DNA of 64,000 bases, from positions 744,001 to 808,000 of the forward strand of contig NZ_CP018047.1 in assembly GCF_002009175.1 (NCBI RefSeq), in the 5' to 3' direction. This DNA is from Streptomyces niveus (GTDB lineage: Bacteria; Actinomycetota; Actinomycetes; Streptomycetales; Streptomycetaceae). The translations under genes were made by a program, and so were the position numbers. Below are positions 38,234 to 46,277 of this stretch, one piece after another; positions within the stretch are counted from its first letter, which is position 1; each line of letters starts with the position of its first letter. The notes beneath the pieces were generated by a model. The model was not told the DNA's origin and searched no databases. It saw only the letters and a program-made list of their open reading frames with translations.

Positions 38234-38277
38234 GGTGATGTGACGCGGTACGGACCGCTCTGCCGCGTCACATCACC
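38234..38277 (+). terminator. terminator hairpin
   Basis: Perfect 15-bp arms (GGTGATGTGACGCGG and its complement) around a 14-nt loop, 9 nt after the stop of the preceding gene. Confidence 0.75.
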
Positions 38278-38469
38278 TCGGCGTTTACTTCCGAGCCGTC
38301 AGACTTCCGTGGCAGCGTGCTCCTGATGGTGTGCACCGCGGACCGGCCTCCGCGGTGACCAGCGCACTCAGCCGGAGGGGGCCTCTGTCCCCGCTCGCCG
38401 GTATCTCGTAGGAGCGGGTGAGTGTGGCGAGGACGGCCTTCGGGAGCCCCCGCTGCTCCCAGACACAGG

Positions 38470-38600
38470 TGAGGCCACGCCGGAGCTGCTCGACCGGCTT
38501 TCGGCGGAACGGGATCGCATCGACAGCCGGATCGGCGATCTGGTGAGCGCGCGGAACAGGCTGGGCACCGTCATGGCCGCCGATACCGCGAACAGGCGAA
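38470..38600 (+). pseudogene. possible MerR-type regulator C-terminal remnant
   Basis: A plus-strand stretch reading TPELLDRLSAERDRIDSRIG and then DLVSARNRLGTVMAA looks like the antiparallel coiled-coil helix at the end of MerR-family regulators. No start or DNA-binding domain is present. The assignment rests only on this heptad-rich pattern. Confidence 0.35.
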
Positions 38601-38818
38601 AGCTACCGCCCCGATCACGAAGCGGCTCGGCGTCTCCCATAAGTGCCCGACGCTGTCGGGACCTTGCGGATCGGGAGCTCGGAGGCAGGGGCTGCCAATG
38701 GTCCCTGGCCGGGTGCGCCCTGCCTGGGTACGGCATGTCCTGGTTGTTCACGGGCCACCGGCAGACCATGGGTGAACGGTAAGGCGAAAGCGGTAAACAA
38801 ACTGGGAGGAGCGACCGC

Positions 38819-39340
38819 ATGGAACAGCGCAGCCGACGCGGATTCGTCACACTCGCCGCCGCGACGGGCGGTCTACTGGTCGCGGGGACACCGGCGGAAG
38901 CGATTCCCCGGCATGGACGGAGCCTGGTCACACCTCATGGGTCCGACCGCGAGCGTGTGAACAAGGCGATCGTACGAAGGGCGTTCGCGCGTCAGAACAG
39001 CGGCGGGAGCTTCTACGAGATCCTGGACGAGCACGTCGTCTGGACGGTGGTCAACGGGCGGACCTACGACAGCAGGCAGGAGTTCCTGGAGGAGGGATCG
39101 GCGCCGATCCTGACCCGTCTGGCCACCCATCTGCACATGACACCACAGGACTTGTGGGCCGACGGTGACACGGTCGTCGCCCGCTTCGAGGGGGACGCGA
39201 CCGCCCTCGACGGGCTGCCGTACCACAACGAGTACTGCTGGGTTCTGACCTTCCGGCGCGATGCGGTGGTACGCGCGCACGCGTACCTGGACATGGTGGC
39301 CGTCACCGAGCTCATCGAGAGGGTCGAGACGCCACGCTGA
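38819..39340 (+). CDS. exported SnoaL/NTF2-like protein with Tat signal
   Basis: 173 residues: the Tat-type signal SRRGFVTLAAATGGLLVAG, then an NTF2-like fold (VNKAIVRRAFARQNSGGSFY, WTVVNGRTYDSRQEF, VVARFEGDATALDG, VVRAHAYLDM). SnoaL-like proteins bind or isomerise small hydrophobic molecules or act as delivery domains. ATG 38819 has GGAGGAGCG about 7 nt upstream. Confidence 0.72.
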   Translation: MEQRSRRGFVTLAAATGGLLVAGTPAEAIPRHGRSLVTPHGSDRERVNKAIVRRAFARQNSGGSFYEILDEHVVWTVVNGRTYDSRQEFLEEGSAPILTRLATHLHMTPQDLWADGDTVVARFEGDATALDGLPYHNEYCWVLTFRRDAVVRAHAYLDMVAVTELIERVETPR

Positions 39341-39515
39341 CGCCAGGACGGTGGGGCGGGGGAGGACTGTTCGTCCCTCCTCCGCCCACGCGAGGCACAC
39401 GTACCCGGGGCCGCCTCTGGCTGCGACTCGTACAACGCGACCGCGTCCGCATGAACCACGGTCCGGGGGCCCGCTGCCCCCTGCCTCACCGGCATGCTCC
39501 AAGGGCGGGGCGGGG

Positions 39516-39655
39516 TCAGCGGGCCGCGTCCCGTGCCGCGGCGCCGATCTCGGCGCGCAGCGCGGCGTACTCGGGCAGGCCCCGCAGCTCGTCCGGGTCG
39601 TCGGCGCTCCCGATATGTGGCAGGGAGATGGGGACGTCCAGCGCCACGGTGCCCG
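39516..39655 (-). pseudogene. C-terminal fragment of an unrecognised gene
   Basis: Minus-strand frame reading ALDVPISLPHIGSADDPDEL and then RGLPEYAALRAEIGAAARDA before a stop at 39516. It has coding-like character, but no matching N-terminus exists upstream, where the next gene fragment runs the other way. Confidence 0.35.
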
Positions 39656-39912
39656 TGGCGTACGTACAGGACGAGGCGACCCTGGATGCGTTCAAAAAGG
39701 CGGGCCTCGCGCACTGGGCGGTACGCCCCGGCGGCGACACCGACTGGACATACGAGCGGGAGTGGGGCATCCCCTGGCGCGGGCCGAAGTTTCGCCCGGA
39801 AGCAGTCCGGGCGATCCTCGTTCCCGATGCGACGTGGTGGCCGGCCCGCAAGGATGACGGGGAACTGCCGGAGCTGTGGGTGAAGTCGCGAATTTGGGTG
39901 TGGAAGGCCAAA
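39655..39912 (+). pseudogene. gene fragment interrupted by the IS5-type element
   Basis: Plus-strand frame beginning AYVQDEATLDAFKKAGLAHW and containing ATWWPARKDDGELPELW, rich in Trp. It runs into the left inverted repeat of the IS at 39913. Sequence right of the IS (from 41160) may continue it. Family not recognised. Confidence 0.4.
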
Positions 39913-40013
39913 GAACTCGTAACACGATCTTGCTGGCATGCAGCGGCCTGGTCGGGGGCAGCTGAGTAGGTTGCTGTTTCCTGTGCCAAGGCCGTTCGTA
40001 GGCTTCGCCGGAG

Positions 40014-40406
40014 TCATGCCGGGACGAAGCTCGGCCACCAGGGTGGGACGTTGGCCGGGCATAGCGGGGCGGGGTAGGAGTCCGGCATGCCGAGCCATGT
40101 GACGAGGAACCAGGCGAACCACAGGGTGAAGACGAGCCCTGCAGTCAGGGCTGTCCTGCGATGACGTTTCCCGAGGGTGCCGTGCAGGATCACCCACGGA
40201 ACTGCAGCGGCGATCCATATGAGAGGCGCAAGAAGCAGCAAAGTCATGCTGTTGGCTGCTGCGCTGCTACCGATGTCACAAGCAGCCCAGGCCCTCCCAA
40301 TGGCAGCAGTGGTCACCACCGTGGTCAGCCCACCGAAGAGGACCCCAAAGCCAGTTCCCCTAAACCAGCGGTTCGGAGGTCGCGACGGCTCTGCTCCCAC
40401 GATCAT
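40014..40406 (-). CDS. small membrane protein inside the IS (passenger?)
   Basis: 130 residues with three predicted helices (FGVLFGGLTTVVTTAAI, MTLLLLAPLIWIAAAVPWVI, TALTAGLVFTLWFAWFLV) and a Cys in the final loop. No recognised family. ATG 40406 is preceded by GGGGAAG. It lies between the left inverted repeat and the cut end of the transposase, so it either replaced the missing part or was carried in. Confidence 0.5.
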   Translation of the reverse strand: MIVGAEPSRPPNRWFRGTGFGVLFGGLTTVVTTAAIGRAWAACDIGSSAAANSMTLLLLAPLIWIAAAVPWVILHGTLGKRHRRTALTAGLVFTLWFAWFLVTWLGMPDSYPAPLCPANVPPWWPSFVPA

Positions 40407-40458
40407 CTTCCCCGCCTCGCCGTAGATGCGGAGGGTACCAACGTTCTGAAGCAGCCGG

Positions 40459-41084
40459 TCAGGGCCCCTGGCCTGCCCTGATCCGCCGATGACGCAGCGC
40501 GTCGCGGTGGGCGTCGGAGTCGTATCCCTTGTCGCCAAGCAGAGCTTCAGGTCTGCGGCGGGGCCGGCCGGGGCGGCCCGCGACGGGCGGGATGCCGTCG
40601 ACCAGGGCGAGGGTCTGGGTGACGTCGTTGACGTTGGCCGCGGTCGTGATGACCTTGAGCGGGGTGCCGCGTCCGTCGCAGATCAGGTGGTGTTTGCTGC
40701 CCGTCTTCCGCCGGTCGACCGGCGACGGGCCGGTGTCGGATCCCCCTTTTTCGCGCGGATGTGGGAACCATCCACGCAGGCCCGTGACCAGTCGAGTTCG
40801 CCGGCGGCGTTCAGCTCTGCGAGCAGAACCCGGTGCAGCCGGTCGAAGACTCCTGCTTTCTGCCACCGGTCCAGACGACGCCAGCAGGTCTGCCCCGAAC
40901 CGAACCGTAGCTCCAGGGGCAGAAGTTGCCAGGCTATGTCGTTGTGGAGGACGAACAGGATGCCCTGCAGGCAGAGCCGATCCGACACCGGCCGCGGCCC
41001 CGGCGACCGCTCCGGCCACGGAGGCAGCAACGGCTCGATCAACGCCCACAACTCATCGTCCACGATCCATGGTCGAGTGCTCAC
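40459..41084 (-). pseudogene. IS5-family transposase, two frames, 3' truncated
   Basis: Frame A (40683-41084) encodes the N-terminal IS5/DUF4096-like part (RPWIVDDELWALIEPLLPPW, ITCH-like WQLLPLELRFGSGQTCWRRL, and DWSRACVDGSHIRAKKG). Frame B (40459 to about 40760) carries RRKTGSKHHLICDGRGTPLK and ALLGDKGYDSDAHRDAL, the DDE catalytic region. The frames meet at the slippery run A5G5 (minus strand, 40742-40751), as in IS5 elements with programmed -1 frameshifting. Frame B stops soon after RDALRHRRI, so the C-terminal Glu region is missing. Confidence 0.78.
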
Positions 41085-41223
41085 GCCATCTCGAACGGCC
41101 GAATCGTCACATCGGTCACGCCCGACCAGGGCATCTCAACAAGATCTTGTTACGAGCTCTAAGCCGCAAGTCCGGACGTGGGCGCAGGAGCGTGCAGCCC
41201 TGGCCGCCACGTGCACGAGTTCG

Positions 41224-42693
41224 TCACGCGTCGGCGAGAAGAGGGTCGTACGGGGTGCTCGTGCGGCGGCCCGACATGAAGGAGAGGAAGTCACCCACGA
41301 AGGTGCTCCGGCCGTAGGCGCGGTCGGTGGGGTTGAGGTCGCGGTGGAAGGCGGTGCGGAAGAGGGTCCGGTGCTCGTTGGCATCGATGCTCCCGCTGCC
41401 GTCCTTGTCGGTGGCGTCAAAGAGCACCTCGGCAACGCGGATGAGCGCGGGTCCGGCGAGGGAGGGGATGGCGGCGGCGTACTCCTCGGCGCTGACGCGG
41501 CCGTCGCCGTCCGTGTCGAGAGCGGCCTGGAGCTCGCGCCACCAGGCGGCGAAGGCGTCGTAGAGCCGGGTCTCCTCGGGCTCGTCCAGGTCGAGGCGGG
41601 TGGACAGTTCGCGTGCCATGGCGGCGAGGTCAGGCCAGTCGAGGTAGCCGTCGCCGGTCTGGTCCAGCACTTGGCGGAAGAACTCCCCCGCTGAGCGCCG
41701 GCCCTCTCCCGTGCCCGCGGAAGGCGCCGGGTCCGGGCCCGGGCCGGCGTCGCCGCCCAGCGGTGTGAGGAGACGGAGCAGGGCAGACGCCCGCTTCATA
41801 CGGGCGCGCAGGGCGGCCACGGTCCGGGCGCGGGGGTCGTCGCTGCCAGGAGAGAGGGAGAGGACTTCGATGATGCTTTCGGCGCTGATCCAGCCCTCGG
41901 GCAGGAAGCGGGCGAGCCCGGCGGCGAGGTAGGCGCCCTGCATGAGGGTCTGGGCACCGGGCATCTCCGGCAGCCCGGCCCTGCGCCGGTATGGCTCGGG
42001 GAGCGAGGCGACGGTGATCGCGCCGAGGAGCGGGCCGACGACGGCCCGGCCGGCCGCCCACAGCGTCGGCGCGCCCGCAAGCAGCGCCGGGGCGGGCAGG
42101 TGGTCGAAGAGCCGGTAGAGGATGACGCGGGCCGCTTCGGTGTTCTCGAGCTCGTTTTCGACGACCCGGTCGAAGTACCGCCAGAAGTCGTCCAGGTCCG
42201 CGGGGAGTTCTGCGGCGTCTCCGTCGAGCGCGGCGAGGAACGTGCGGTACTCGGCGTACATCCGCTCCATCGTGTCCTGGTCGAGCGGCTGGCCGCTCAG
42301 CCGGCACATGGTGACAGCGCTCTCGAAGAGGGTGGCGACCACCCAGGCCCGGGCCGCGCGGTCCATCGCGTCGTAGGCGCGGCCACGGGAGTCGGACCCG
42401 CTCATGCGGGCGTGCAGCCGGTTGAGCCGAGCGGCCTCCCGTTCGCGTACCGCGGGGTCGGCGCCGAACATGCGCCGCATGCTGAGGAAGGTGTTGCGCA
42501 GCCGGCGCCAGGGGTGGGCGACGAAGGTGGAGTTGTCGACGAGGGCGGCGCCGATCTGCGGGTGAGCGGCCTCCAGCACGGTGGCGCGGATCATGGCCAG
42601 CGCCCAGCGCGGGTCGTCGAAGAAGGCGCTGAACTGCGATTCCGGGCCGAACAGGGATGCCTCGTCGGCCGTGCCCGTGGTTTCGGTGGTCAT
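41224..42693 (-). CDS. DUF2236 (MpaB/Lcp-like) oxygenase fused to C-terminal EF-hands
   Basis: 489 residues. Residues 15-280 match DUF2236, the catalytic domain shared by MpaB oxygenases and rubber oxygenases: LEAAHPQIGAALVDNSTF, HPWRRLRNTFLSMRRMFG, RLNRLHARMSG, AWVVATLFESAV. These are heme-type enzymes that cleave isoprenoid chains. The C-terminal half (350-460) carries EF-hand loops DQTGDGYLDWPD, DTDGDGRVSAEE and DKDGSGSIDANE, so calcium binding is expected. ATG 42693 overlaps the stop of the cis-prenyltransferase gene by 4 nt (ATGA). The fusion is unusual and implies calcium-controlled isoprenoid cleavage. Confidence 0.78.
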   Translation of the reverse strand: MTTETTGTADEASLFGPESQFSAFFDDPRWALAMIRATVLEAAHPQIGAALVDNSTFVAHPWRRLRNTFLSMRRMFGADPAVREREAARLNRLHARMSGSDSRGRAYDAMDRAARAWVVATLFESAVTMCRLSGQPLDQDTMERMYAEYRTFLAALDGDAAELPADLDDFWRYFDRVVENELENTEAARVILYRLFDHLPAPALLAGAPTLWAAGRAVVGPLLGAITVASLPEPYRRRAGLPEMPGAQTLMQGAYLAAGLARFLPEGWISAESIIEVLSLSPGSDDPRARTVAALRARMKRASALLRLLTPLGGDAGPGPDPAPSAGTGEGRRSAGEFFRQVLDQTGDGYLDWPDLAAMARELSTRLDLDEPEETRLYDAFAAWWRELQAALDTDGDGRVSAEEYAAAIPSLAGPALIRVAEVLFDATDKDGSGSIDANEHRTLFRTAFHRDLNPTDRAYGRSTFVGDFLSFMSGRRTSTPYDPLLADA

Positions 42694-43505
42694 GATGGGT
42701 CTCCGTCGGTCAGGGGCGGCACGCCGCCGAAGCGGCGGTCGCGGCGCCGGTAGGTACGCAGGCACGCGAGAAACTCGGGGGCTCGGAAGTCCGGCCAGAG
42801 CACCTCGGGGAAGACCCACTCGGCGTAGGCAACTTGCCAGAGCATGAAGTTGGAGATGCGCTGCTCGCCCGAGGTGCGGATGACGAGGTCCACGTCGGGG
42901 GTGTCGGGGAACGGCAGGTGGTCCGCGAAGAGCCGCTCGGTCACCTCATCAGCGGGCGTCCTGCTGCGGATCAGCGACCTTGCGGCCTCCACGATGTCCC
43001 GGCGCCCGCCGTGGTCGAAGGCCACGGTCAGCGTCATCCCGCGGTTGTCGGCGGTCAGCGCCGCCAGATCGTCGAAGTCTCGGGCCAGTTCACGGGGGAT
43101 ACGCGGGTCGGCGACCCCGAGGAAGCGACAGCGGATACCACGGGCCAGCAGCAACGGCGCATGCTTCCGAACGACCCGGCGGACCAAGCGCATCAGATAG
43201 TCGACCTCCGCGCCAGGGCGGTTCCAGTTCTCAGTGGAGAAGGCGTACAGGCTGAGCCACTCGACACCGGCGGCCCGGGCCGCCTCGATGATGTCGATGA
43301 CGGTAGTCTCCGCAGCCCGGTGGCCCGCCGTCCGGGGAAGCGAACGCCGCTGCGCCCAGCGGCCGTTGCCGTCCATCACGCAGGCTACGTGCCGAGGCAC
43401 CGCACGCACCGGCCCGTCGTCCTGCCGCAGCTCGTCGCCGTACTGTCGCCCGCCCGGCCGGTCCTTCGTCGCCGGGCGGGCGTGCGGGACGCCGTGGCCC
43501 GTCAC
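42690..43505 (-). CDS. cis-prenyltransferase (UppS family)
   Basis: About 270 residues with UppS motifs: HVACVMDGNGRWAQRRSL (diphosphate-binding Asp), GHRAAETTVIDII, LSLYAFSTENWNRP and VDLVIRTSGEQRISNFMLWQ. Such enzymes add isopentenyl units in cis to make polyprenyl diphosphates, usually for cell-wall carriers; many streptomycetes carry accessory copies. GTG 43505 is a guess, since the true start could lie up to 30 codons further in. The gene is translationally coupled to the DUF2236-EF-hand gene, suggesting that the product is the oxygenase substrate. Confidence 0.78.
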   Translation of the reverse strand: MTGHGVPHARPATKDRPGGRQYGDELRQDDGPVRAVPRHVACVMDGNGRWAQRRSLPRTAGHRAAETTVIDIIEAARAAGVEWLSLYAFSTENWNRPGAEVDYLMRLVRRVVRKHAPLLLARGIRCRFLGVADPRIPRELARDFDDLAALTADNRGMTLTVAFDHGGRRDIVEAARSLIRSRTPADEVTERLFADHLPFPDTPDVDLVIRTSGEQRISNFMLWQVAYAEWVFPEVLWPDFRAPEFLACLRTYRRRDRRFGGVPPLTDGDPS

Positions 43506-43929
43506 GCCCAGCCCCGTGCCACCCGGAACGGCACGGTCGGCCCTACCGCGCTCGGCCACGCCCACCCCGTCTCCCCCATACCCACGCCCCACCGGCGCGT
43601 TCCCTCCCAAGAGCCTGACGGCGCGAAAGAGTCCTGACCGGCCAATCGGGTGACTGTCACCCTTAGCTCATACGTCCGATTCCCGCGTTCCGGCATCAGT
43701 GGCTTCTCCGCTGACCGCGATCGACAACCTCGTCCGAGCCGGCACCACCTGTCTCCTTCTCAACGGGTGCAGCGAGGGGGGACGCATCAGCCGGATGGGG
43801 TCGGCGCTGTGGCGGGCTTCGCCCACGATGCGGTCCACGCGCAGGCGGCCGGCGGGGAAGAGCGACTCACTGGAAGATCAGTTGGACGGCGGCGGCGCCA
43901 ATGGGCGGGATGGAATGGTCGACGGCGGT

Positions 43930-44080
43930 GGGACCATCCCCGCAGGCGCGGGGAGCACGCCGCCCATCAGGTCGCCGATCCGGCCCAGGAGGGACCATCC
44001 CGCACGCGCGGGGAGCAGGGTGTCGAACTGCGCAGATCAACATCCGCCCAGACCATCCCCGCGCCTGCGGGGATGGTCCC
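43930..44080 (-). CRISPR. degenerate type I-E-like CRISPR repeats
   Basis: Three repeats resemble actinobacterial I-E repeats; on the minus strand the consensus starts GTGCTCCCCGCG and ends GGGATGGTCCC. Repeat 1 is 43930-43958 (29 nt), repeat 2 is 43991-44018 (28 nt, one base missing), and the spacer between them (43959-43990) is exactly 32 nt, the I-E spacer length. Repeat 3 (about 44049-44080) has a changed flank and forms a longer hairpin. A half repeat, GTGCTCCCCGCGC, lies in the opposite orientation at 44113-44125. No cas gene is in the window. Confidence 0.6.
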
Positions 44081-44243
44081 GGGCAGTGGCCGGAAGGCCC
44101 GGTGGCGTGATGGTGCTCCCCGCGCCCGGTGGAAAAGCTGACGAGCCGACAGCAGCGAGGCGCGGACCGCGTGTTCTGCAGCAAGGAACTCGCAACGGGC
44201 CGGGTCACGGACCTCGGCCCACGCCCCCTCGTCGCACACGGCA

Positions 44244-44702
44244 TCAAGGCACGCTGGTTCCCGCGGGCGTGCCGACCACGGTGCGCGCCATGACCCGCCC
44301 CTTGCGGGACCCTCCCGCTTCGATGTCTTCCGGCACCGCCAGGAACACGGCTCCGGGCCGCTCGCTCTGCGCGGTCTTGAACGCCTTGCGGGTCATCTCC
44401 GGCACCGCGTCGGGACACTCGATGCGGGCCGACCACTGGGTGACCGGAGCGAACATTGACACCAGGTCGATGACCTGGTGCGATTCCTTGTGGACACGGC
44501 GCAGCGACCCCTGCGCGGCCAGGGCCACCATCGGGGAGCCGTTGGTCATCGCGTCGCGGTGCCGAGCGGCAGATTAATCGCACCAGGTCCCAACGTCGCC
44601 GAGCACACCCCGGCGCGGCCGGTCAGCCGTCCGTAGATCTCCGCCATGAACGAGGCGGCCTGCTCGTGACGCACCAGGATGTACCGGACCCCGGAGTCGC
44701 GT
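44244..44702 (-). pseudogene. acetolactate synthase-like (TPP enzyme) N-terminal fragment, frameshifted
   Basis: One frame reads [20 protein letters not shown] then [20 protein letters not shown]; after a frameshift near 44565 the next frame reads TNGSPMVALAAQGSLRR and HKESHQVIDLVSMFAPVTQW, ending PGAVFLAVPEDIEAGG. Together these are the N-terminal (pyrimidine-binding) domain of an IlvB/AlsS-type thiamine diphosphate enzyme. A stop precedes the first frame, so start and remainder are missing. Confidence 0.75.
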
Positions 44703-44919
44703 TTTGGCTACCCATGACACGAACTTAGGCACGCCCACCGAGCCCGGCCACTCACAGGCAGCTGGCCGAGGCGGCGGTGCGGACACCAAAGCCTCGGGCA
44801 TGCCGAGGCCATTCGGCGGCCCTGTGATGGCGGCTGCTGCGGGCTGCCCGCAGGCTGAATCCGGATGTGGACGCGCGCCGCCGAGCATCGTGCTGCGCAG
44901 AGAGTTCCGGGAGGACCGT

Positions 44920-45657
44920 GTGACCGCCTCGTCGCCCGCCACCGACACACCGCCGGCCCGCTACGACGACCTGCAGGCTCTGGTGATCAACTGCACCCTC
45001 AAGCGCTCGCCGGGAACGAGCAACACCCAGGGCCTGATCGGCCGCAGCACCGCAATCATGGAAGGCCAAGGTGTCCACGTCGACATCGTCCGGGCCGTCG
45101 ACCACGACATCGCCACGGGCGTATGGCCCGACATGACGGAGCACGGCTGGGAGACCGACGCCTGGCCGGACCTCTACCGTCAGGTCATGGCGGCCGACAT
45201 CCTCGTGCTGGCCGGACCGATCTGGCTGGGCGACAACAGCTCCGTGATGAAGCAGGTGATCGAACGCCTCTACGCCTGCTCCAGTCTTCTCAACGACGCA
45301 GGCCAGTACGCCTATTACGGTCGCGTCGGCGGCTGCCTGATCACCGGCAACGAGGACGGCGTCAAACACTGCGCGATGAATGTGCTCTACAGCCTCCAAC
45401 ACCTGGGGTACACCATCCCTCCCCAGGCCGACGCCGGATGGATCGGCGAGGCCGGCCCCGGCCCCTCCTACCTCGACCCGGGCTCCGGCGGACCCGAAAA
45501 CGACTTCACCAACCGCAACACCACGTTCATGACCTGGAACCTGCTCCACCTGGCCCGGGCATTGAAGGACCTGGGTGGCATCCCCGCCTACGGCAACCAG
45601 CGCACCGCCTGGGACGCAGGCTGCCGCCACGACTACGAAAACCCGGAACACCGCTAG
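44920..45657 (+). CDS. NAD(P)H-dependent FMN reductase-like flavoprotein
   Basis: 245 residues with a flavodoxin-like fold: ALVINCTLKRSPGTSNTQGL (FMN phosphate loop), ADILVLAGPIWLGDNSSVMK and GRVGGCLITGNEDGVKH. Such proteins reduce FMN or quinones. GTG 44920 is chosen because GGAGGA lies 4 nt upstream; the frame continues upstream through low-quality sequence. It is intact in a region otherwise full of relics. A CRISPR-repeat-like hairpin follows about 100 bp downstream. Confidence 0.75.
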   Translation: MTASSPATDTPPARYDDLQALVINCTLKRSPGTSNTQGLIGRSTAIMEGQGVHVDIVRAVDHDIATGVWPDMTEHGWETDAWPDLYRQVMAADILVLAGPIWLGDNSSVMKQVIERLYACSSLLNDAGQYAYYGRVGGCLITGNEDGVKHCAMNVLYSLQHLGYTIPPQADAGWIGEAGPGPSYLDPGSGGPENDFTNRNTTFMTWNLLHLARALKDLGGIPAYGNQRTAWDAGCRHDYENPEHR

Positions 45658-45762
45658 GGACACCAGTGGCATGGGCAGCCGCGTCGGTTGGAAGCAGGGG
45701 CCCGTCCCTGCGCCAGTCGCGGCAATCGCAAAGAAGCTCGACGAAGAGGCGATGTCGAAGCC

Positions 45763-45794
45763 GGGACCATCCCCGCACGCGCGGGGATGGTCCC
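45763..45794. repeat. isolated CRISPR-repeat-like hairpin
   Basis: A 32-bp sequence with perfect 14-bp arms (GGGACCATCCCCGC and its complement) around ACGC. It matches the repeats at 43930-44080 but is symmetric to the ends. It lies downstream of the FMN reductase and could serve as its terminator. Confidence 0.6.
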
Positions 45795-45824
45795 GCACAT
45801 AATGCGCACACACAAAACCCCAGG

Positions 45825-45890
45825 TCAGTAGGACCTTGCGATGGGGTCCAGGATCGCCACGCACTCCACGTGGTGCGTCATCGGAAACAG
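45825..45890 (-). pseudogene. 3' fragment of an RNA methyltransferase gene (RlmD/TrmA type)
   Basis: The frame reads LFPMTHHVECVAILDP and ends soon after at TGA 45825-45827. This is the typical C-terminal end of SAM-dependent 23S rRNA/tRNA uracil methyltransferases. Only about 21 codons remain, ending abruptly at 45890 near GGTCAGCA repeats. Confidence 0.6.
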
Positions 45891-45924
45891 GTAAAAATCT
45901 GTTCGACCACAGCATCTGATTACT

Positions 45925-45952
45925 CGTCAGCAAGGTCGGCAAAGGGTCAGCA
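45925..45952. repeat. GGTCAGCA repeats, possible integrase arm sites (right)
   Basis: CGTCAGCA (45925-45932), GGTCGGCA (45934-45941) and GGTCAGCA (45945-45952) form a cluster like that at 36385-36403, again beside a pirin 3' end. The two clusters bracket the accessory island. Confidence 0.4.
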
Positions 45953-46058
45953 AGTGTTTGATTAGACCTGGTCACAGGTGCCAACACTTGCGACCGCTGA
46001 CCGCTCCGAGGGAGCACCCACCAGCAGGCACAGCTGAGCCCCCTCGCCGGTCCGGTGA

Positions 46059-46277
46059 GGGGGCTCGGCAAAGGCCACGCGGCGGGCCGTGACACGGTCG
46101 ATCAGGCCCGGTCAGCGCACCCGGCCGCGCGGTTTCAGGGCCACCGGCGGGAGTTCCGGAGCGGGGAGGCGGGCGCCGTCGTAGCCCGTTACGGCGCCGA
46201 AGCGGGTGCTGTCCATCCAGTCCTTGCGGGCCGACTCGATCTCCTCGTGGGAGCGGCCGATGAAGTTCCACCACATC
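46059..46277. repeat. 219-bp direct repeat, copy 2 (pirin 3' end)
   Basis: Nearly identical and gap-free with 36116-36334. It covers the last 55 codons of the pirin gene below plus downstream sequence. A third, related copy is 53169-53349 in the second pirin gene. Confidence 0.75.

Larger units (their letters stand above)
39913..41159 (-). mobile_element. IS5-family insertion sequence, rearranged
   Basis: The ends are imperfect inverted repeats: left starts GAACTCGTAACACGATCTTG, right (minus strand, from 41159) starts GAGCTCGTAACAAGATCTTG, both followed by a CCTGGTCGGG block. Between them lie a truncated two-frame transposase and an unrelated small membrane-protein gene on the 3' side of the transposase. 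The transposase has lost its last 80 or so codons, so this copy is probably immobile. Confidence 0.6.

Noticed and set aside
43699..44577. A 292-codon plus-strand frame across the CRISPR-like region
   Set aside because: It crosses repeats and the antisense strand of the acetolactate synthase relic; Arg/Pro-rich, no family.
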